A DNA stretch of 64,000 nucleotides from Pseudomonas fluorescens (GTDB taxonomy: Bacteria > Pseudomonadota > Gammaproteobacteria > Pseudomonadales > Pseudomonadaceae), in assembly GCF_000968015.1 (NCBI RefSeq), contig NZ_LACH01000017.1:186001-250000 (forward strand). Reading direction: 5' to 3'. The position numbers and the translations under genes are program-made. Each line of letters opens with the position of its first letter. Within the stretch, counting starts at the first letter, position 1. The notes beneath the pieces are model-generated. The model worked only from the letters and a program-made list of their open reading frames with translations, made no database searches and was not told the DNA's origin. Below, piece after piece: positions 55,306 through 62,755 of the stretch.

Positions 55306-56799
55306 ATGTCCCTCTCCATCGTCCACAGCCGCGCCCAGATTGGTGTCGATGCGCCCGCCGTCACCGTAGAAGTCCATCTGGCCAACGGTCTGCCGTCACT
55401 GACGATGGTCGGTTTACCCGAAGCAGCAGTGAAGGAAAGCAAGGATCGGGTACGCAGCGCGATCATCAATTCAGGCCTGCAATTTCCGGCGCGGCGCATC
55501 ACGCTGAATCTCGCGCCTGCGGACTTACCGAAGGACGGCGGGCGGTTTGATCTGGCGATTGCCTTGGGGATTCTGTCCGCCAGCGTGCAAGTACCGACGC
55601 TGACGCTGGATGACATTGAATGCCTGGGAGAATTGGCGCTGTCAGGCGCGGTACGTGCTGTGAGGGGCGTGTTGCCGGCTGCGCTGGCCGCACGAAAGGC
55701 CGGGCGCTCGCTGATGGTGCCGCGGGCGAACGCCGAGGAGGCGTGCCTTGCGTCGGGGCTGAAGGTGTTTGCCGTGGATCACCTGCTGGAAGCCGTTGCG
55801 CACTTCAATGGACATTCGCCGGTTGAGCCCTACGTTTCCAACGGGTTGCTCTACGCCAGCAAGCCGTATCCCGACTTGAATGAGGTGCAGGGGCAAATCT
55901 CGGCAAAGCGCGCATTGCTGATTGCGGCAGCTGGGGCTCATAACCTGCTGTTTAGCGGACCGCCCGGGACCGGGAAAACGCTGCTGGCGAGTCGTTTGCC
56001 AGGCCTGCTTCCTCCACTGGCCGAAAATGAAGCGCTGGAAGTCGCAGCCATTCAATCCGTCACCAGTTGCGTGCCCTTGAGCCACTGGCCGCAAAGACCC
56101 TTCCGCCAGCCCCATCACTCAGCTTCCGGCCCAGCGTTGGTGGGCGGTGGATCGAAGCCACAACCCGGCGAAATTACCCTCGCCCATCATGGCGTGCTTT
56201 TCCTCGATGAGCTTCCGGAATTCGACCGTAAAGTTCTGGAGGTTTTGAGGGAGCCGCTGGAGTCCGGGCACATCGTGATTTCACGCGCCAAGGATCGCGT
56301 GAGGTTTCCGGCGCGCTTTCAATTGGTGGCCGCGATGAACCCCTGCCCCTGTGGATATTTAGGCGAACCCAGCGGCAAATGCAGTTGTACACCGGACATG
56401 GTCCAGCGTTATCGCAACAAATTGTCGGGACCTCTCCTGGACCGGATCGACCTGCACCTGACCGTCGCTCGCGAAGCCACGGCGTTGAATCCTGCTCTAA
56501 AACCCGGCGATGACACCGCCACTGCTGCGGTGCTGGTCGCCGATGCCCGGGAGCGGCAACACAAACGCCAAGGTTGCGCCAACGCATTCCTTGATCTGCC
56601 AGGTCTGCGAAAACACTGCAAGTTATCCACAATCGACGAAACCTGGCTCGAAACAGCCTGCGAACGACTGACCTTGTCGTTGAGATCCGCACATCGATTA
56701 CTCAAGGTAGCGCGAACCCTCGCAGACCTTGAGCAGCTGGATGGCATCACTCGTGGCCATCTGGCTGAAGCGCTGCAATACCGGCCAACCTCCAGCTGA
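55306..56799 (+). CDS. comM: YifB/ComM family Mg chelatase-like AAA+ ATPase
   Basis: A 497-residue protein with an N-terminal Lon-protease-like fold (MSLSIVHSRAQIGVDAPAVT, LPEAAVKESKDRVRSAI), then an AAA+ module with Walker A GPPGTGKT at 218-225 and Walker B VLFLDELPEF, and a C-terminal Mg-chelatase-like segment with a zinc-type cluster MNPCPCGYLGEPSGKCSCTP. ComM is a hexameric helicase that promotes branch migration in natural transformation. AAGGAACGACC precedes the ATG. Confidence 0.93.
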   Translation: MSLSIVHSRAQIGVDAPAVTVEVHLANGLPSLTMVGLPEAAVKESKDRVRSAIINSGLQFPARRITLNLAPADLPKDGGRFDLAIALGILSASVQVPTLTLDDIECLGELALSGAVRAVRGVLPAALAARKAGRSLMVPRANAEEACLASGLKVFAVDHLLEAVAHFNGHSPVEPYVSNGLLYASKPYPDLNEVQGQISAKRALLIAAAGAHNLLFSGPPGTGKTLLASRLPGLLPPLAENEALEVAAIQSVTSCVPLSHWPQRPFRQPHHSASGPALVGGGSKPQPGEITLAHHGVLFLDELPEFDRKVLEVLREPLESGHIVISRAKDRVRFPARFQLVAAMNPCPCGYLGEPSGKCSCTPDMVQRYRNKLSGPLLDRIDLHLTVAREATALNPALKPGDDTATAAVLVADARERQHKRQGCANAFLDLPGLRKHCKLSTIDETWLETACERLTLSLRSAHRLLKVARTLADLEQLDGITRGHLAEALQYRPTSS

Positions 56800-56804
56800 T
56801 GAAA

Positions 56805-58016
56805 TCACTCCTTGGTCAAATCCACCAACGGCGCCTGCCGCACCTCAGTCTCCCGACCACCCTGTATCTCGCTCACCGTTTTCAAAGCCTTATCCACAGC
56901 CCCTTTATCCGCCAGCAAGCTATACCGGATCTGAAACTGCCTCTGCTCTTTAACCCCAATCATCGGCACCAAACCAAGCGGCCGCTGATACCGACGGTTA
57001 TAGGAAAAACTCGTCCCCGGCTCCAACCCGGTCACATACCCCTGCCCCTGCGTATCCGTGTTCTTCCACAACGAAAAAACCGGCAACTGCTGAGTATTAA
57101 ATCCAACCGACACCCCAAGGCTCCCGGCCTTGTTATGCAGCACGGTCAATGTGTCGCCCTTGGCGTCGCCATAAGGCACCACGTTGTAGACCGTCTCGTC
57201 GTAGTCCTTGGTCGGCGCGCGGTAGGTTTGCCAATCCGGCAGATCCCCTTTGGCCTTGTCATTGAACGGCGAGACCTGTTTCACCGGTGCAGCAAAGCGT
57301 GCGCCCTGCTCCAGGAATGGGGTGCTGAAGTTACTGTGGTACAGCGCTTGGTATTCCTTTGGATAATCGCCGTTGTTGGTGAGGGTGTCGTTGAGGGTGA
57401 ACGCTGCGCTGCCAGGTTCAGTGACCAGTTCGGTCATCACCGAGAAGTCGACTTTCTTGAACGCCTGCTCTTTCAGCTCGCCGCGCAAGCTGATGGCGTA
57501 AGGTGGTTTTTCATCGATGTGCAAAGTGACTTTGCTGGCCGGGATGTTGGCGGCGCGACCGTGGAGCGTCAGCAGCTCACCGTTATCCATGCCAGGGTGA
57601 CCGACCCACTCGTAGCCGCAGCGGGCGACCAGTTCGTTAAAGCCCTCAAGCCAGCCCAGCCCGCCGCGACCGTTGAGTTCGATAAAGGACGGATTGACCA
57701 CGTCCTTGACCGGCGAATCCCAGCCCATGCGCACATTACCGACCGACGCCTGCAGAACGTTCATCCCGCGAGTGGGGACCACCGAGAGCTTCATTGTGCC
57801 GTTATCGATATCGACGATGCTGACGCCCTCCTGCCGACCGCCGTGCAAATTACGAAGGGACACAGAGAAGGGTTTGTCGGTTTTCACACCAAGTTGCTGG
57901 CTGGTGATCTGCCAGTTTTGGGCAGCCTTGTCGCTGTCGAGCAGGACATAGTCCCAAGCCATGGCGTGGGAGGCGGACAGCGCGCCAAAGGCAACGACGA
58001 TTTTGAGCGGAGTCAT
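56805..58016 (-). CDS. Secreted aldose 1-epimerase-like protein (DUF4432)
   Basis: A 403-residue protein with a signal peptide (MTPLKIVVAFGALSASHAMA) and a galactose-mutarotase-like beta-sandwich (LSVVPTRGMNVLQASVGNVR, ELNGRGGLGWLEGFNELVARCG, CGYEWVGHPGMDNGE). DUF4432 proteins are predicted sugar epimerases or sugar-binding proteins. Activity is unproven. The start is chosen because AAAGG lies eight bases before it, whereas nine codons earlier there is no ribosome site. It is convergent with comM, five bases between stops. Confidence 0.85.
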   Translation of the reverse strand: MTPLKIVVAFGALSASHAMAWDYVLLDSDKAAQNWQITSQQLGVKTDKPFSVSLRNLHGGRQEGVSIVDIDNGTMKLSVVPTRGMNVLQASVGNVRMGWDSPVKDVVNPSFIELNGRGGLGWLEGFNELVARCGYEWVGHPGMDNGELLTLHGRAANIPASKVTLHIDEKPPYAISLRGELKEQAFKKVDFSVMTELVTEPGSAAFTLNDTLTNNGDYPKEYQALYHSNFSTPFLEQGARFAAPVKQVSPFNDKAKGDLPDWQTYRAPTKDYDETVYNVVPYGDAKGDTLTVLHNKAGSLGVSVGFNTQQLPVFSLWKNTDTQGQGYVTGLEPGTSFSYNRRYQRPLGLVPMIGVKEQRQFQIRYSLLADKGAVDKALKTVSEIQGGRETEVRQAPLVDLTKE

Positions 58017-58233
58017 GGGGAAGCCTTTCTTGGAGTTGTGCATTTTTTATAGCGCTGATGAAACGATTCAGCAAGCTTAAAATGCTTACGCCCGAGCCTC
58101 CCCAGGCGAATAAAAATTGACCCCATGCAACCTCTGCACGCTTACGCTAGTCTCATACGGTTTCGAGGCCTCCGGCTGATTGACGGCGACATCATTATGA
58201 CATTAAGGTCGCCGGCTAATTGCAGGAGCAAGA

Positions 58234-58251
58234 ACAGACACCTTTGTCTGT
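58234..58251 (+). promoter_or_regulatory. Perfect hairpin in the srfA leader
   Basis: ACAGACA-CCTT-TGTCTGT is a perfect seven-base stem followed by catttttgcg, 33 bases before the srfA start. It resembles a terminator although no gene lies upstream on this strand, so it could be an attenuator or an operator. Another shorter stem (CGGCGAC/GTCGCCG) lies at about 58182-58214. Confidence 0.5.
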
Positions 58252-58283
58252 CATTTTTGCGCAACAGAACATATGGAGTTTGA

Positions 58284-59672
58284 ATGCGCGGGGCACTATT
58301 ACGCAGCGGTAAGAGCGGGTCATTCACTGCCCTGGGCGAGACAGGTCAACCGGTTTACCGGGCGGCCCTGCAATTGCGCGAAGCCATTCGCCGCAAGAAC
58401 CCTGAAATGGTCGATCATCTGGCCATTCCTCAAAGCGATGAACTTGGCAACCAGATCGATTGGTACAGCGGCCTCGACGGCGATGTGATCCCGTGGAGCA
58501 GCGCGACTGAAGAAGAACGCGCCCCTGCCCGCCGCCAACTCGAAGCGCTGAAGACCGCGCTCGAGGAATTGAGCCAGCGTTTCCTGGGCACTGATTCCGG
58601 CGAACAGCAGCAAGGCGACAAAGCCGTGTTCGGCAAGCTGCTCAAGCGCGTGATTCATTTCCCCGATGAGAATTTCGTCTACCTGGTGCAAGGCAAGCCG
58701 GTGCTGACCTTTTGGGGTTTCGAGCATGCCGGTACCGGCAATCGTGATCCCCTGCACTGCCTCTATCAGGTTCCGCCCGCGTTTACGCTGCCCCCTGTGG
58801 TCGAAGCCGCGCCTGTCGTTGCGCCCGTCGTGCCGGTGGTTGCTCGTCCGTGGTGGCGTCGCTGGTGGTGGCTGTTGCTGCTGCCGTTCCTGCTGCTGCT
58901 TTTGTGGCTGTTGCTCGGTTTGCGTGGTTGCGTGCCGATTCCGTTGGTGGCGGTAGACCTGCTGCCTGAGGGCATCGTGCCGGTGGAAAAACAGCTGGAA
59001 GAGCCGCAACTGACCGGCAATGCCACGACGCTGAACGGCGTTCCAGTGACGGGCACCGTTGTAGGCTCCACCACTGGAACCGGCACCGGTACTGCCGTGA
59101 CCGGAACTCAGGACGTGGAAGCGCCAGCCGTTGAGGGCAACGAGGCTGATGCAGCGCCGGCCGACCTGGCCAAAGACCCAGCTAAAGACGCAGCCAAAGA
59201 CCCGGCAGCCGAATCGCCCGCCACCCCGCCCGAAAACAAAACCGCGCCGCCGGATATCACATCGCCCGAGGCCGAAAAATCCGCCGCCGCAAAACCCGGC
59301 CCTCCCCTGAGCATTCCGCCAGACGCCGCCGACGGTGCCGCCAAGTTCCTCGACGGTCAGTTCCGCGCCGGTGCCGGTATTCAGGATCGCCGAACCGGCA
59401 AACCCCTGCGTCTGGAATACCAGCTCAAGGACGGTAAGGGCGAAGTCACCGTACACCAGGCCGACGGCACGAAATGCAGCGGGCCGGTGAGCGCTACTAT
59501 GAAGGGTGGCAGCCTGGCCATCGACAGTCAGGGCCAGGCCGTGTGTGGCGATGGCAGCACTTACGACATGCCCAAGGTCAACTGCCGCAAAGGGGCGACC
59601 ACCGTCGCAGACTGCACCGGCGGTTATGGCAAAGAACAATTCCCCATGTCCATGCGGCACGTGGCCGAATAA
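58284..59672 (+). CDS. srfA: SrfA family membrane protein
   Basis: A 462-residue protein in four parts. Residues 1-165 are cytoplasmic and include NFVYLVQGKPVLTFWGFEHA. A Pro/Val linker leads to one membrane helix at about 194-213 (WWWLLLLPFLLLLLWLLLGL), bracketed by Trp/Arg. Residues 250-340 are a low-complexity stalk of Gly/Thr and Asp-Pro-Ala-Lys repeats (LAKDPAKDAAKDPAA). Residues 345-462 are a cysteine-containing C-terminal domain with DGTKCSGPV and NCRKGATTVADCTGGYG. The name comes from Salmonella SsrB-regulated factors. Function is not established. GGAG lies six bases before the ATG. First gene of a three-gene operon. Confidence 0.82.
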   Translation: MRGALLRSGKSGSFTALGETGQPVYRAALQLREAIRRKNPEMVDHLAIPQSDELGNQIDWYSGLDGDVIPWSSATEEERAPARRQLEALKTALEELSQRFLGTDSGEQQQGDKAVFGKLLKRVIHFPDENFVYLVQGKPVLTFWGFEHAGTGNRDPLHCLYQVPPAFTLPPVVEAAPVVAPVVPVVARPWWRRWWWLLLLPFLLLLLWLLLGLRGCVPIPLVAVDLLPEGIVPVEKQLEEPQLTGNATTLNGVPVTGTVVGSTTGTGTGTAVTGTQDVEAPAVEGNEADAAPADLAKDPAKDAAKDPAAESPATPPENKTAPPDITSPEAEKSAAAKPGPPLSIPPDAADGAAKFLDGQFRAGAGIQDRRTGKPLRLEYQLKDGKGEVTVHQADGTKCSGPVSATMKGGSLAIDSQGQAVCGDGSTYDMPKVNCRKGATTVADCTGGYGKEQFPMSMRHVAE

Positions 59673-59689
59673 AAACGGAATAACCCGAC

Positions 59690-62600
59690 ATGTTGCCTGA
59701 AGTCACCCAATTCGAAGACACCGTCACGCTGGTCAGCGACACCGGCATCCAGTTCATGGATTTCGCCCTGCGCCTGGATCCTCGCAAAGAACCGGCGGGC
59801 GAGTTCGCGCCGATGATCAGCGGGTTGATCTGCCGCCTGTCGTACAACGAAGAGAAAGACTTCTTTTTCTACGAGCCGGAGCCGGAAAAGGTCGAAAAAG
59901 CCAAACCTGCGTTCAGCGTCGACATGAAAAGCAGCCTCGAGCTGCTCGACGGTGTCTGGCTGCCGACCCCGTTTTTCCGTTTCATGCCGCCGTACCGCTT
60001 CGACGAAGGCCCGACCAACTGGTCGCGCATGCGCCTGGTCAAACTGGCGACACCCGACATCGACGGCAACACCCACCGCCTGACTATGGCCTTCGACAGC
60101 CGCGTGATGCCCAAGCGTGACGGCACCGCTTACCTGGCGCCAAACGAAGAAGACATCAGCTCCGGCGTGTCCTTCAAACTGGCGACGAAGGCCAGCGAAA
60201 CCCGCTGGTTCCTGGCCCAGCCGTGGGTCAATGAGTGGCTGCTGGAAGTGTTCAACGAGGGCAATGCCCACCGCTCGCGCGCAGAGCTGGACACCGACAT
60301 CCGTGCCAACTATCACTTGGCGCACTACCTCAACTTGCTCAGTCTGCTGAGCAATCCGTCCGCCGCCCAGCAGTCGACGAGCCGTGCGAAAGTTGAAATC
60401 CCTGAGCTGAAAGTCGTCGCCAACGACAGCAATGGCTTGGTCAAACCGATTCCGGTGGACCTGGTGCTGGACGTCGGCAACTCGCGCACCTGCGGAATCC
60501 TGATCGAAAACCACGGTCAGGCCGGTTCCGGGTTGAAACAGAACTACGTGCTGGAACTGCGCGACCTGATCACCCCCGAACACACTTACAGCCTGCCGTT
60601 CGAAAGCCGTGTGGAATTCGCCCAGGCGTACTTCGGCAAGGACCACTGCTCGGTCAAAAGCGGCCGGCACGATGCGTTCCAATGGGCGACTATTGCCCGC
60701 GTCGGCAATGAGGCCAGCCGTCTGGCCAGTCGTCGCCGTGGTACCGAAGGCTCCACTGGCCTGTCCAGCCCGAAACGTTATCTGTGGGACGAAAACGCCT
60801 ACGGCCACGGCTGGCGCTTCAACTGCTCGTACATCAAGACCGACAGCGAGCCGTACGCCACTGCCGCGCCGTTCTCGCACCTGATCAATGAAACCGGCGA
60901 GGCGCTTTACAGCCTCGAAGAAGACGATCGCCTGCCCGTGTTCATGCCGCGTTATTCGCGCAGCTCGTTGATGACCTTCATGCTCGCTGAAGTACTGGCC
61001 CAGGCGCTGTCGCAAATCAACAGCCCGGCCCAGCGCTCGCGTCAGGGGCACACCCGCGTGCCGCGCCAGCTCAACAGCATCACTCTGACCGTGCCGCCGG
61101 GCATGCCGCAGGCCGAGCGCAGCATTCTCAACGAACGCATGCTGCAAGCCATCGGCCTGGTGTGGAAAAGCCTCGGCTGGCATGCCGGCGAGGAAGACCC
61201 ACATCAGGATCAGGCCGTCAGCCCGCGTACGCCGATCCCGAGCATCCGCGTGGAATGGGACGAAGCGTCCTGCGGCCAGTTGGTGTACCTGTACACCGAG
61301 GTCAACGAGAATTTCGCCGGTCACCCGGAAGAGTTTTTCGACACCATCGCCCGGCCAGACAAGACCGACCGCGAACGCATCACCCTGGCGACCATCGACA
61401 TCGGCGGTGGTACCACGGACCTGGTGATCACTGACTATCGCCTCGACCGTGCCGGCAACACCGGCAGCGGCAGCAACGTGCACATCGTGCCCGAGCAGCG
61501 TTTTCGCGATGGTTTCAAAGTGGCCGGCGATGACATCCTGCTGGACGTGATTCAGGACTTCATCCTGCCGAGCTTCGAAAAAGCCTTGCAGAACGCCGGT
61601 GTGAAAGCCCCGGATTCGCTGATGTCACGCCTGTGTGGCGATGAATCGGTCAGTGCCCAGGACATGATCCTGCGCCAGCAATTGAACCTGCAAGTGTTCG
61701 CACCGCTGGGCCTGGCGCTGCTCAAGGCGTACGAGCATTACGATCCGCAAGTGCCACAAGAAGTCACCCCGCAAAGCTACCGCCAATTGCTCGGCGACAA
61801 CGCGATCAGCCAGACCGTGCTCGACTACGTCAACGCCGCGGTGCGCCGCGATGTCGGCGGTCAGAGCGGTTTCGACCTGTATGACGCGCCGATCAGTTTC
61901 GACCTGCAGAAGCTTCACGCCGCGTTCCTCAACGACCAGATCAACATCACCAAGATTCTCGGTGCGCTGTGTGAAGTGGTCGCGCATTACCCGTGCGATG
62001 TCTTGCTGCTGACCGGCCGCCCTTCCCGCCTGCCTGGCATCCAGGCATTCATTCGCAAGGTGCTGCCGCTGCCACCGGGGCGCATTCTGGCGCTGCAAAA
62101 CTACCGCACTGGCGGCTGGTACCCGTTCCACAAGAACGGCCGGATCGACGACCCGAAAAGCACCGCGTCGGTGGGCGCCATGCTCTGCCTGTTGTGCGCC
62201 AACCACAGCGTGCCGAACTTCTACTTCCGTGCTTCGGCGCTCAAGCCGTATTCGACCGTCAAGCACATCGGCGTGATCGACCTGAACAACGTGATCAAGG
62301 ATGCCGACGTGCTGTACCGCGACATCCAGTCCGAAGACTATAAAATCAAGCTGCCGGAAATCGGTGTTGGCGATGCCGCCGACACGCCACAACTGGAAAT
62401 GCGCGGCGATCTGCGCCTCGGTTTCCGTCAGTTGGCCACCGACCGCTGGGCCGCCTCGCCGCTGTATACCTTGCGGTTCACCAAGGCCGGTCGGGAGAAG
62501 TTTTCCCGCGCGATCGGTGAAAACGGCAGCGCGCCGCTGCTCAAGGTGCGGTTCGAGGTCAAGCCGGCGGACAAGTACACACGCAAGCAGGATCTAGTCA

Positions 62601-62755
62601 GCGACCGCCTCTCGGTTCGCGACATCGAATCCAACAGTAACAACGTCAACTTCAACCCGCGCAGCGACCTCGAGCTGGAACTCAACACCATGCTTGACGC
62701 CGGCCTGAGCGAGACCAAGTACTGGCTCGACAGTGGAAGTGTGAAACGCAAATGA
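59690..62755 (+). CDS. srfB: SrfB family protein, actin/Hsp70-type ATPase
   Basis: A 1021-residue protein. A unique domain covers residues 1-250. The rest shows the three nucleotide-binding motifs of the sugar kinase/Hsp70/actin fold. Phosphate 1 is VDLVLDVGNSRTCGI with Asp261. Phosphate 2 is TIDIGGGTTDLVITDY with Asp570 and Thr575. The adenosine motif is LLLTGRPSRLPGIQAF near residue 775. A fold of this kind hydrolyses ATP with large domain movement. No signal peptide or membrane helix. It starts 17 bases after srfA and its stop overlaps srfC by four bases. The partner and substrate are unknown. Confidence 0.85.
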   Translation: MLPEVTQFEDTVTLVSDTGIQFMDFALRLDPRKEPAGEFAPMISGLICRLSYNEEKDFFFYEPEPEKVEKAKPAFSVDMKSSLELLDGVWLPTPFFRFMPPYRFDEGPTNWSRMRLVKLATPDIDGNTHRLTMAFDSRVMPKRDGTAYLAPNEEDISSGVSFKLATKASETRWFLAQPWVNEWLLEVFNEGNAHRSRAELDTDIRANYHLAHYLNLLSLLSNPSAAQQSTSRAKVEIPELKVVANDSNGLVKPIPVDLVLDVGNSRTCGILIENHGQAGSGLKQNYVLELRDLITPEHTYSLPFESRVEFAQAYFGKDHCSVKSGRHDAFQWATIARVGNEASRLASRRRGTEGSTGLSSPKRYLWDENAYGHGWRFNCSYIKTDSEPYATAAPFSHLINETGEALYSLEEDDRLPVFMPRYSRSSLMTFMLAEVLAQALSQINSPAQRSRQGHTRVPRQLNSITLTVPPGMPQAERSILNERMLQAIGLVWKSLGWHAGEEDPHQDQAVSPRTPIPSIRVEWDEASCGQLVYLYTEVNENFAGHPEEFFDTIARPDKTDRERITLATIDIGGGTTDLVITDYRLDRAGNTGSGSNVHIVPEQRFRDGFKVAGDDILLDVIQDFILPSFEKALQNAGVKAPDSLMSRLCGDESVSAQDMILRQQLNLQVFAPLGLALLKAYEHYDPQVPQEVTPQSYRQLLGDNAISQTVLDYVNAAVRRDVGGQSGFDLYDAPISFDLQKLHAAFLNDQINITKILGALCEVVAHYPCDVLLLTGRPSRLPGIQAFIRKVLPLPPGRILALQNYRTGGWYPFHKNGRIDDPKSTASVGAMLCLLCANHSVPNFYFRASALKPYSTVKHIGVIDLNNVIKDADVLYRDIQSEDYKIKLPEIGVGDAADTPQLEMRGDLRLGFRQLATDRWAASPLYTLRFTKAGREKFSRAIGENGSAPLLKVRFEVKPADKYTRKQDLVSDRLSVRDIESNSNNVNFNPRSDLELELNTMLDAGLSETKYWLDSGSVKRK

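Noticed and set aside
55192..55377. A 61-codon minus-strand frame upstream of higA considered as HigB
   Set aside because: It has no HigB-like pattern, lies opposite the comM start and is too far from higA.
59624..61483. A 619-codon minus-strand frame opposite srfB
   Set aside because: Antisense shadow of srfB without motifs.
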